A stretch of DNA of 21,145 nucleotides. Origin: Flavobacteriales bacterium UBA1694. GTDB taxonomy: Bacteria > Bacteroidota > Bacteroidia > Flavobacteriales > Weeksellaceae. A program made the translations under genes and the position numbers. Under the pieces are notes generated by a model, which was not told the origin of the DNA, did not search any database, and saw only the letters and a program-made list of their open reading frames with translations. Of this stretch, positions 15,683 through 21,145 are shown one piece after another (position 1 is the first letter of the stretch; each line of letters opens with the position of its first letter). The stretch covers positions 1 to 21,145 of the forward strand of contig DCJS01000012.1 of the NCBI GenBank assembly GCA_002319955.1, in the 5' to 3' direction.

Positions 15683-16285
15683 ATGGAAGTATTTACGCAT
15701 TTTTCTTTCAAAGAAATTTTCACCTGTTCGATGATTCTTTTTGCGGTGATTGACATCATCGGATCGATTCCTATTATTGTGAGTCTCAAACAGAAATTTG
15801 GGAGTATTGAATCGGGCAAAGCCTCTATTGTGGCAGGTCTGATTATGATTTCGTTTCTTTTCGTGGGGAACCAAATACTTGGGTTCATCGGGGTGGATGT
15901 GAATTCTTTCGCCATTGCCGGAGCCTTCGTCATATTCATCATTGCCCTTGAAATGATATTGGGCGTTCAAATTCAGCGCCATGCGGAAGCAAAAGCCGCC
16001 TCCATCGTGCCGATTGCCTTTCCTCTTATTGCAGGGGCAGGAACTCTTACCACGACACTCTCGCTAAAAGCGCAGTACCACGATATCAATATTATTTTTG
16101 GAATTCTTTTAAACACCCTTTTTGTTTATCTCGTTCTTCGCTCTGCAAATCTCATTGAAAGGAAGTTAGGGCGCTCGACTTTAAAAGTTATTGAAAAAGT
16201 CTTTGGTATTATCCTTTTAGCCATCGCTATTAAATTATTTACGAGTAACTTTGCAGAACTTATTCAATCGTATATTCATTTTTAA
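15683..16285 (+). CDS. MarC-family integral membrane protein
   Basis: The 200-residue protein has six or so hydrophobic helices, beginning IFTCSMILFAVIDIIGSIPI. It carries hallmarks of the MarC/UPF0056 family: VIDIIGSIPIIVSL near the N-terminus, FAIAGAFVIFIIALEMILG, VPIAFPLIAGAGTLTT in the middle, and RSANLIERKLGRSTLKVIEKVFGIILLAIAIKLF at the end. Length is typical. MarC proteins lie in the inner membrane; their substrate is uncertain (an early link with multiple antibiotic resistance was not upheld). It stands 44 bases after batD and 10 before the next small gene. Confidence 0.9.
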   Translation: MEVFTHFSFKEIFTCSMILFAVIDIIGSIPIIVSLKQKFGSIESGKASIVAGLIMISFLFVGNQILGFIGVDVNSFAIAGAFVIFIIALEMILGVQIQRHAEAKAASIVPIAFPLIAGAGTLTTTLSLKAQYHDINIIFGILLNTLFVYLVLRSANLIERKLGRSTLKVIEKVFGIILLAIAIKLFTSNFAELIQSYIHF

Positions 16286-16295
16286 TAGACGTTTT

Positions 16296-16496
16296 ATGCA
16301 ACGACTTTATAAATTTTTCTTAGGACTTTTCGTGGTGTTCTTAGGCGTGATACTTTATGCTTTCGAATGGGAAAAAGGTCTGCTTCATGAGGATAATACT
16401 AAATTCCTTGTCTCTTTAGTAGCCGGTATCGTAGGACTTTTACTCGTATTTGTTCTAAGTACTTGGTCCAAAATCCCGGGACAGAAGAAGGCTTAG
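16296..16496 (+). CDS. Small two-helix membrane protein of unknown function
   Basis: The ATG at 16296, ten bases after marC, gives 66 residues: MQRLYK, a helix (FFLGLFVVFLGVILYAFEW), a short loop (EKGLLHEDNTK), a second helix (FLVSLVAGIVGLLLVFVLSTW) and a basic tail (SKIPGQKKA). An earlier in-frame ATG at 16251 lies inside marC and would add 15 residues with no membrane or signal role, so I prefer the later start. The closeness to marC suggests one transcript. I do not recognise the family. Its stop lies two bases from the stop of menF on the other strand. Confidence 0.68.
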   Translation: MQRLYKFFLGLFVVFLGVILYAFEWEKGLLHEDNTKFLVSLVAGIVGLLLVFVLSTWSKIPGQKKA

Positions 16497-16498
16497 GT

Positions 16499-17464
16499 CT
16501 AAAGTTCTAGCGCCAATTGATTTAACACGGCCAGGGCTTTAAGCTCCGTTTCCTGAAATTCAGTTTCAATGTCACTTTTGGCGGTAATGCCACCGCCGAC
16601 GAAAAGGTGTGCCTCGGATTTAAAAAGCCTTGCGCACCGAAGGTTGACATAGAAGTAGAGGCAGTTGCCAAGGCGTAGATGGCTGTAGCCTGCATAAAGC
16701 TCTCTAGGATGAGGTTCAAGCTCTTTGAGAGCCTTTAGGCACACATCCTTTGGCATTCCAAGCACGGCAGGAGTGGGATGGAGCGCCTTAATGAGGGGCT
16801 GTAGGGAGTCTTTGGGCAACTGACAAGTGAAATCGGTACGTAAATGTTTAATCTCGCCAGAGGGGTGCGAGTAGGTACTCGATTTTTCAATCTCCCTTGC
16901 ATAGAGTGAAAGGGTCTTCTCGATAAACCGAGTTACGGCCGCCTGCTCCTCAAGTTCTTTCTCACCCCAGTCTTTATCAAGGGTCAGGGTTCCAGCAACG
17001 CTCATGGTTTTAAATTCTCCCGTTCTAAGATCATACGACCCTAAGAGTTCAGAAAAGGCCCCAATCCATGCGCCGGACTCATGGGTAAACACGTAGCAAA
17101 ATGCCTCAGGGTAACGCCGCGTTAAATTTAAAAAGGACCGCGTTAGGGATAGTTTCTTAAAAGGAACTACTTTTCGTCTTGATAGCACCAATTTTTCCAG
17201 CTTCTTTTCTTTAATTACTCCAAGGCTCGCTCGGAGTTTATCCTCGTAGTCCTCTCGGCTTTGCACCTCTAAACTAGGAGGCTGCTCCAGCTCAGAGGCA
17301 AAGACTTCAGACTCTAAGAGCTGCTTTTCAGTACAGACTTTTAATTGGCCTTTAAATTTTACCGTTTCTTCTCCTTCGAAGGAGGCAAAATTTAAATACT
17401 CACTGGAGCTTGGCCCCTCAAAGGTATAGAGCGATTCAGTGAAAGGAAGCTTGAAATAAAGCAT
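16499..17464 (-). CDS. menF: Isochorismate synthase (chorismate-binding family)
   Basis: The 321-residue protein belongs to the chorismate-utilising MenF/EntC/TrpE fold. Visible landmarks are LEKLVLSRRKVVPF (about 94-107), MSVAGTL, LHPTPAVLGMPKD (about 228-240), LRCARLF, and the C-terminal VGGGITAKSDIETEFQETELKA that holds the magnesium-ligand glutamates. It turns chorismate into isochorismate, the entry to menaquinone synthesis, in the cytosol. It is short beside E. coli MenF (431 residues), but short forms are usual in Bacteroidota. The motif usually read as YAG-x-x-G appears as YAGYSHL, without the expected second glycine. The ATG overlaps the thioesterase stop by one base. EntC-type siderophore use cannot be excluded, but no siderophore genes are near. 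Confidence 0.87.
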   Translation of the reverse strand: MLYFKLPFTESLYTFEGPSSSEYLNFASFEGEETVKFKGQLKVCTEKQLLESEVFASELEQPPSLEVQSREDYEDKLRASLGVIKEKKLEKLVLSRRKVVPFKKLSLTRSFLNLTRRYPEAFCYVFTHESGAWIGAFSELLGSYDLRTGEFKTMSVAGTLTLDKDWGEKELEEQAAVTRFIEKTLSLYAREIEKSSTYSHPSGEIKHLRTDFTCQLPKDSLQPLIKALHPTPAVLGMPKDVCLKALKELEPHPRELYAGYSHLRLGNCLYFYVNLRCARLFKSEAHLFVGGGITAKSDIETEFQETELKALAVLNQLALEL

Positions 17465-17898
17465 TAGGACAGTTTTGAAAGAGGAATGATGGCATTAGTC
17501 ATTGTGGTGTGGTTGATTAGGCGCCCTTTTTCATCCCGTATTTCAATTTGCGAGACGTGCATGGTATTCCCTTTTCGAATGAAGCTCGCCTTGCCTGTAA
17601 TGAGTCCTTCTCTAATGCTGCGTAAGTGGTTCGAATTAATATTTGTTCCCACGGGAGCGAACTTTTCGCGGTCTACGTGCAAAACGGAAAGCGTTGAGCC
17701 TAAGGTCTCCGCTAGGGCCACACTCGCACCACCGTGCAGAATTCCATAAGGTTGATGCACCCGAGGCAATACGGGCATGGTGGCGCTGAGGCTATCGGCA
17801 TCAATGGCTGTAAATTTGATTCCAAGGGTCAGAGCCATTGACTCTTCTCCCCAGGCGTTAAGTGCACTTAATTGCTTGAGTTGCTGTTCAGAATCCAT
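17464..17898 (-). CDS. Hotdog-fold thioesterase, probable DHNA-CoA thioesterase
   Basis: The 144-residue protein is a PaaI/YbgC-like hotdog thioesterase. The signature QPYGILHGGASVALAETLGS at 49-68 carries the HGG turn (55-57) and the expected catalytic Glu64 on the central helix. Later PVGTNINSNHLRSI and GKASFIRKGNTMHVSQIEIRDEKGRLI are the usual strand phrases. Enzymes of this group cleave acyl-CoA thioesters; because the gene directly precedes and overlaps menF, hydrolysis of 1,4-dihydroxy-2-naphthoyl-CoA in menaquinone synthesis (MenI role) is the likeliest job (inference). A phenylacetyl-CoA role is less likely, as no paa genes are near. It starts two bases after the acyltransferase stop. 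Confidence 0.87.
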   Translation of the reverse strand: MDSEQQLKQLSALNAWGEESMALTLGIKFTAIDADSLSATMPVLPRVHQPYGILHGGASVALAETLGSTLSVLHVDREKFAPVGTNINSNHLRSIREGLITGKASFIRKGNTMHVSQIEIRDEKGRLINHTTMTNAIIPLSKLS

Positions 17899-17900
17899 CG

Positions 17901-18497
17901 TTAAGAAATATTTGGGTTCCAGTTTTCTGGAATTTTTGGTGTGATGTCGTTTTTTACAATGTATGCGCTAATTGATTCAAGCACTTCTTGGTAAGTCATT
18001 TTTTCAAGTGCTTCGAAGGGAATTTGATGCGCTAAAAAAATCGTTTTCTTTTTGTAGCATCCCCCAGCCACGACGATGGGTACTTTTGCCTTCATCGCCA
18101 TATGGTAAAACCCTTTGCGCCATTTAGGAACCCAACTGCGTGTCCCCTCGGGTGTAATAACCAAGCTGAAATCCTCCTTTTCAAATTCTTTTGCCACAAA
18201 ATTCACCAGGTCATTTTTCTGAGAACGGTCAATTCCAAGACCGCCAATGGCCTTGATAAGTGGGCCGTACCAAGCTTTAGTATGCTGGTCTTTAATAATA
18301 ATTTTAAGAGGCTTTCCAAGTTTCCAGTAGGCAAGGCAGCCCAGAATGAATTCCGTGTTGTAGGTGTGGGGGGCAACCACAAGAACGCAGCGGTCCAGAT
18401 TGTCTTTATCGCCGTGTAAAACCACTTTCCATCCGACAAGCTTAAGCGCCAGGCTTCCAATTAATTTTTTCATAGAACTTTTTAGGGGGTGAAACAA
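17901..18497 (-). CDS. PlsC-like acyltransferase with altered HX4D motif
   Basis: The 198-residue protein shows the lysophospholipid acyltransferase pattern: VAPHTYNTEF at 41-50 in place of the HX4D motif, GLGIDRS near 86-92, TPEGTRS at 115-121 (the EGTR phosphate-binding motif) and IVVAGG near 141-146. It has one main hydrophobic stretch and is likely membrane-associated. The family transfers acyl chains to lysophosphatidate or similar lipids. The position of the catalytic-dyad aspartate is glutamate here (His44, Glu49). Met9 is an alternative start (18473). It leads the thioesterase and menF in a tight train. Confidence 0.83.
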   Translation of the reverse strand: MFHPLKSSMKKLIGSLALKLVGWKVVLHGDKDNLDRCVLVVAPHTYNTEFILGCLAYWKLGKPLKIIIKDQHTKAWYGPLIKAIGGLGIDRSQKNDLVNFVAKEFEKEDFSLVITPEGTRSWVPKWRKGFYHMAMKAKVPIVVAGGCYKKKTIFLAHQIPFEALEKMTYQEVLESISAYIVKNDITPKIPENWNPNIS

Positions 18498-18498
18498 A

Positions 18499-18529
18499 AA
18501 AGTATAACCAAAACAATTGGTTATACTTT
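18499..18529 (-). terminator. Strong hairpin with T-run before the acyltransferase gene
   Basis: AAGTATAACCAA and TTGGTTATACTT pair around a 5-base loop; one more A-T pair makes a 13-bp stem. On the minus strand the stem runs directly into a stretch of six T residues, the shape of an intrinsic terminator for the pspC unit or the micro-ORF. Its far arm ends two bases before the annotated acyltransferase start, so it must either end an incoming transcript or, if transcription starts inside it, act as an operator or leader element. Confidence 0.6.
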
Positions 18530-18530
18530 A

Positions 18531-18563
18531 CAAATATATTGAAAATTGAATCGCTTAAAACAA
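18531..18563 (-). promoter_or_regulatory. Bacteroidota-type promoter of the acyltransferase-menF unit
   Basis: On the minus strand, TTG (18561-18563) is followed after 22 bases by TATATTTG (18531-18538), an exact match to TAnnTTTG. Transcription would start near 18526, inside the hairpin at 18499-18529, leaving about 29 untranslated bases. The overlap of promoter and palindrome is unusual and suggests regulation. Confidence 0.55.
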
Positions 18564-18617
18564 ACTGGTGACAAAATCAATGACTTTGATCACAATATCA
18601 AGTACTAACTGTATCAT
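18555..18617 (-). CDS. Candidate micro-ORF: 20-residue amphipathic hydrophobic peptide
   Basis: ATG at 18617 to TAA at 18555 encodes MIQLVLDIVIKVIDFVTSLF. Polar residues fall at 3, 7, 11, 14, 17 and 18, the i+3/i+4 rhythm of an amphipathic helix, with all other positions hydrophobic. The size and pattern recall phenol-soluble modulins and some type I toxin peptides, though no homology is claimed. It lies alone in the gap between pspC and the acyltransferase, on their strand, about 25 bases upstream of the hairpin. An in-frame TAG upstream sets the ATG as the only likely start. A weak TATATTTA lies at 18668-18675, without a TTG partner. Random 20-codon frames are common, so only the pattern argues for it. 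Confidence 0.35.
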   Translation of the reverse strand: MIQLVLDIVIKVIDFVTSLF

Positions 18618-18744
18618 GGCAATGGTGGTTTTTAAAGTTTTGTTTCTTTTTTGGTACTACCGCTCGGTAAATATAAGACAATCTTAGCAATACGAGCATT
18701 ACATTGTGTGATTTTTTTTCACCTAACCGACTAAGGTTCAAGTA

Positions 18745-18787
18745 GGCGGATCCATTGTTTTGTTTTATTATGGCGCGTGGACCCGCC
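18745..18787. repeat. Imperfect inverted repeat in the pspC 3' region
   Basis: GGCGGATCCA (18745-18754) and TGGACCCGCC (18778-18787) are complementary at nine of ten positions, with the tenth a G-U pair in minus-strand RNA, and enclose a 23-base loop. It begins 12 bases after the pspC stop codon. No T-run follows, so it is more likely a 3' mRNA structure than a terminator. Confidence 0.4.
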
Positions 18788-18799
18788 CAAATGAGCTAA

Positions 18800-20515
18800 T
18801 TAGTTGGTTTTAATAATAATCTCTTTTTTTCCGCTTTGAATGTGAATGTCTTTGGCTTTGCCTAAATCAATATCAAGGGAATCTAAGATACGGTCTGCCT
18901 CTGGGCCTGAATATTTTTTATTGTCAATAATGATACTATCCCCCTGCTTCGAATCGTAAGAGATGCGCTTGCCATCCACAGTGACTTCGACGGATTTAGA
19001 CACGCGGACCCCTGGATTGTCTCTATCGTCTTGGTCCTCGTCATTGTCATCAATTCCATTCCCATCTAAATCGCCCATCATTCTTAATTGGTTGTTGGTC
19101 GCTAAATTAAAGACTTTGGTGGTTAGTGGAACAACGAGTTCGTAGCGGACATCATAGTCCCGGAAGCGGTGTTGGTAGGGGTATTGAATAAAGTTTGGAA
19201 GTTGAATCGTATTGCCTTTCACTTCAACAGGAACTTTTAGTTCAAGTGGAACGTTATAGCCTTCCGCCTCTTTTTTAATGATAAGGTAGGGCTCATGAAT
19301 ATTCGCTTTTCTACTGACTTCGACATACGGGTGGTCTTCTTCAAAGACGCGGTTTTTGTCAGAGAATAAATCGTTATCGTACGCTGTGAAATCTTGTGGA
19401 ATGTCCACTTTTTTCACTTCCACAAAAATAGAGTCGCTCGTGGTTGGAATGGCGAGGTTTTCTATGTCTTCCTTATGGCCTTTGTAGAGCATGTCCTTTT
19501 TGGCCATGTTGATACCAAAGTAAGCACCCAGTCCAAGTAGCACGACGAAAAGAGCAAGTAAGACATAGCCTACGTTTTTCATTTGCGTCTTTGGGGAGAG
19601 AAGCTTAATTGCAAAGTACCCAAAGAGAAGTGCTGGTATTAAGGTGGCGATTACAGCCATGACTTTCACGGACCAGCCAATGTTATCCCCATCAAAAAGG
19701 TAATCCAGTTCGTTGAAACCGCTAAAGGTCGTGTTTCCCATGAATCCAAATACGGCAAAGGTTCCAATGATAGCCGAAATACTCATTAGAAGGAATAAGG
19801 CTCCTATGACGTAACGCGCTACATTCCAAAGGCTATTGGTGGCTGAGGAAATATAAGGTTTGTTTTCATTGTAGATTTCACCCACACGTTGGGTGGATTC
19901 GTTTGCGAATTGGACGATCTTGTTTGATTCTTCCTTTAAATTGTCAAAATTGACCGGTTTGCCTTTCATTTTTAGAAAGTCCGAAGCCGTTTTTGCAGGG
20001 GGAAGAACCACCCACAGAATGATGTAAATTAGAACAATTACGGAAGTTGAAATCGCCGCTGTAAAAACGCCAAGTAAGGCTAGTCCTAGCCAAATCGAGC
20101 GCATTATGGTCATATCTAAACCGGTGTAATAAGAAAGACCCGCACAAACACCCGCAATTTTTTGCCTTTCCGGATCTCTGAAAAGTTGTCTTTGCCCTGT
20201 ATAAGCGGTTTTTGTTTTCGAGGCCTTTTCTTTGGTTTCTGAATAGTAGGCTTCTTCTTGTTGTTCAATTTGTTCGGGACGGCCAATTTGGGAAATGACT
20301 TTCTCAACGTCTTCAGAGTTAATGACCTCACGAGCGCCTAGAATATCTTTGAAGATCTCGACCATCCGAATTTCGATGTCGTGCATGACTTCCTCAGCTT
20401 CCTGCGGATCTAATGAGCCCTTGAGAGCCTGTAGGTAGTCGCTTAGTTTGATGTAGGCGTGCTCTTCGATTACGAAGGAGAAGCCTGCAAGTCCTATGGA
20501 GAGTGTTTTGTTCAT
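18800..20515 (-). CDS. PspC-domain membrane protein with acidic Ca-binding-like loop
   Basis: The 571-residue protein starts with a cytosolic region (1-105) found in Bacteroidota PspC proteins (IKLSDYLQALKGSLDPQEAEEV, then EDVEKVISQIGRPEQIE). The PspC domain is at about 108-172 (QLFRDPERQKIAGVCAGLSYYTGLDMTIMRS plus a membrane helix ending WVVLPP). Three further helices follow near 234-258, 283-306 and 315-338, and then a soluble C-terminal domain of about 230 residues. Residues 482-499 (DLDGNGIDDNDEDQDDRD) look like a calcium-binding DxDGxGxxD loop. PspC proteins sense membrane stress in enterobacteria; here the PadR regulator directly upstream suggests a stress-controlled envelope unit (inference). 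It starts six bases after padR. Confidence 0.88.
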   Translation of the reverse strand: MNKTLSIGLAGFSFVIEEHAYIKLSDYLQALKGSLDPQEAEEVMHDIEIRMVEIFKDILGAREVINSEDVEKVISQIGRPEQIEQQEEAYYSETKEKASKTKTAYTGQRQLFRDPERQKIAGVCAGLSYYTGLDMTIMRSIWLGLALLGVFTAAISTSVIVLIYIILWVVLPPAKTASDFLKMKGKPVNFDNLKEESNKIVQFANESTQRVGEIYNENKPYISSATNSLWNVARYVIGALFLLMSISAIIGTFAVFGFMGNTTFSGFNELDYLFDGDNIGWSVKVMAVIATLIPALLFGYFAIKLLSPKTQMKNVGYVLLALFVVLLGLGAYFGINMAKKDMLYKGHKEDIENLAIPTTSDSIFVEVKKVDIPQDFTAYDNDLFSDKNRVFEEDHPYVEVSRKANIHEPYLIIKKEAEGYNVPLELKVPVEVKGNTIQLPNFIQYPYQHRFRDYDVRYELVVPLTTKVFNLATNNQLRMMGDLDGNGIDDNDEDQDDRDNPGVRVSKSVEVTVDGKRISYDSKQGDSIIIDNKKYSGPEADRILDSLDIDLGKAKDIHIQSGKKEIIIKTN

Positions 20516-20521
20516 GATAAT

Positions 20522-20851
20522 CTAAATTTTGCTTGTGATTTGGTTCACCGAATGGGTGAGTTCGTTCCAGGTGTTTTGTAGTTCGTCCAAAAATAGAGTG
20601 CCTTTCTCTGTAATTTGGTAGTATTTTCGGGGTGGGCCTCCAGTGGATTCTTCCCATCGGTAGGAGAGGAATTCTCCATTTTTGAGCCGAGTCAAAAGGG
20701 GGTATAAAGTGCCCTCCACCACATCGAGTTTTCCGCTCTTTAGCTCCTCCATCAGATCGGACACGTACATTTCGCGTCGGCTGATAAGGCTTAGGATGCA
20801 GAATTCCAGAATGCCTTTGCGCATTTGCGCTTTTGTGTTTTCTGTATTCAT
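20522..20851 (-). CDS. PadR-family transcriptional regulator
   Basis: The 109-residue protein is a short PadR regulator: winged helix with MRKGILEFCILSLISRREMYVSDL, EGTLYPLLTRLKNGEFLSYRWEES, the wing GGPPRKYYQITEKG, and a short C-terminal dimer helix (LDELQNTWNELTHSVNQI). PadR proteins are usually repressors released by a ligand or stress signal. In Bacteroidota this gene is commonly paired with a PspC gene, as here, and likely controls its own operon. The promoter at 20938-20969 lies about 87 bases upstream. Confidence 0.93.
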   Translation of the reverse strand: MNTENTKAQMRKGILEFCILSLISRREMYVSDLMEELKSGKLDVVEGTLYPLLTRLKNGEFLSYRWEESTGGPPRKYYQITEKGTLFLDELQNTWNELTHSVNQITSKI

Positions 20852-20937
20852 TTTTAATACTTAAGCGTTGGTTAATTTCTGTAAAGGGAGCGACTCAACT
20901 TAAGAGGCTAAGAAGCTATACCTTTAACTTTACCATA

Positions 20938-20969
20938 CAAAGATATGTAATTATATTAGTATTATGCAA
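20938..20969 (-). promoter_or_regulatory. Bacteroidota-type promoter of the padR-pspC operon
   Basis: On the minus strand, TTG (20967-20969) is followed after 21 bases by TATCTTTG (20938-20945), an exact match to TAnnTTTG. Two direct copies of CTTTGTAT (minus strand; 20935-20942 and 20969-20976) flank the promoter 34 bases apart and could be sites for a regulator such as PadR. The region 20852-20934 is a leader without a visible gene. Confidence 0.6.
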
Positions 20970-20988
20970 TACAAAGTAGTAAAATAAA

Positions 20989-21145
20989 TCATTGGAATGA
21001 GTTAAGTAGCTCATTATCAATGATAAAATTTTTGATAGTCTTGAGTTGAGCATAAGCGAAGAGGAAAGAATTTTCAATTTCTGGTAGATTGTTGACGGAA
21101 TTAATTAGTTTTTAAATTCATTTTTTGATAGTTTTTCTACAGCTA
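20989..21145 (-). pseudogene. 3' end of a minus-strand gene with an apparent one-base frameshift
   Basis: From the right edge the minus strand reads AVEKLSKNEFKN and then a stop (TAA, 21105-21107). From 21111 a second frame runs on without interruption as KLINSVNNLPEIENSFLF, then AYAQLKTIKNFIIDNELLNS and FQ, to TGA at 20989-20991. One extra A in the A5 run (minus strand, 21109-21113) would join them into one C-terminus of about 52 residues. The amino-acid makeup is protein-like (few rare residues, alternating charged and hydrophobic positions), so I read this as a frameshifted gene or a homopolymer sequencing error. The family is not recognisable from this fragment. If the first stop is real, the intact gene simply ends at 21105. 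Confidence 0.45.

Noticed and set aside
16251..16295. Earlier ATG for the small membrane protein after marC
   Set aside because: It lies inside marC and adds 15 residues without a helix or signal; the ATG at 16296 directly precedes the first membrane helix.
16494..16501. Shared terminator between the converging small membrane protein gene and menF
   Set aside because: Their stop codons are only two bases apart, and no hairpin with T-run is visible around them.
21029..21132. Direct repeat TTTTTGATAGT (21029-21039 and 21122-21132) as a mobile-element end
   Set aside because: Both copies fall in the AT-rich coding fragment on the minus strand and no transposase or target duplication is visible; chance is likely.
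1..21145. CRISPR arrays, tRNA, rRNA, insertion sequences
   Set aside because: No regularly spaced repeats, cloverleaf-like sequence, rRNA-like blocks or transposase motifs were found by reading both strands.

Overview
The window looks like chromosomal DNA of a Bacteroidota member, probably Flavobacteriales. The evidence is a Bat/aerotolerance operon in its usual Bacteroidota order, a menaquinone branch gene (menF) beside a hotdog thioesterase, typical PspC and PadR proteins, and promoter-like sites matching the Bacteroidota -7 consensus TAnnTTTG with TTG about 20 bases upstream. The core genes have moderate GC content; the two ends are visibly AT-richer and look like accessory DNA. I see no rRNA, tRNA, CRISPR array or insertion sequence.

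Layout. (1) 1-1582, accessory: a Fic-family AMP-transferase (minus strand, cut by the left edge), a 26-bp perfect palindrome in front of it, and a decayed antitoxin-like HTH gene with several stops and frameshifts. (2) 1583-7968, a compact minus-strand gene train read from the right: DinB-like protein, RlmB 23S rRNA methyltransferase, a lipoprotein, a small membrane protein, a YfhO-like giant membrane protein and a GT4-like glycosyltransferase. It is preceded by a good TTG-N20-TACTTTTG promoter. (3) 7969-8269, a divergent control region. (4) 8270-15638, the plus-strand Bat operon: MoxR ATPase, DUF58, a membrane-anchored BatD-like protein, the von Willebrand A proteins BatA and BatB, the TPR protein BatC, and BatD. 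All three vWA-type proteins keep the DxSxS metal site. (5) 15683-16496, MarC and a 66-residue membrane protein. (6) 16499-18497, minus strand: isochorismate synthase, a hotdog thioesterase probably for DHNA-CoA, and an acyltransferase with an altered HX4D motif. (7) 18498-18799, an intergenic block with a 20-codon amphipathic micro-ORF, a 13-bp-stem hairpin and a promoter. (8) 18800-20851, a minus-strand padR-pspC pair with its own promoter. (9) 20989-21145, the 3' end of a minus-strand gene entering from the right, with an apparent one-base frameshift in an A5 run.

The most novel items are the palindrome with an extra half-site at the Fic promoter, the antitoxin-like relic beside it, the amphipathic 20-residue peptide, and the frameshifted gene end at the right edge. 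None could be tested here by database search. Family names rest on motifs read by eye and on remembered family features.
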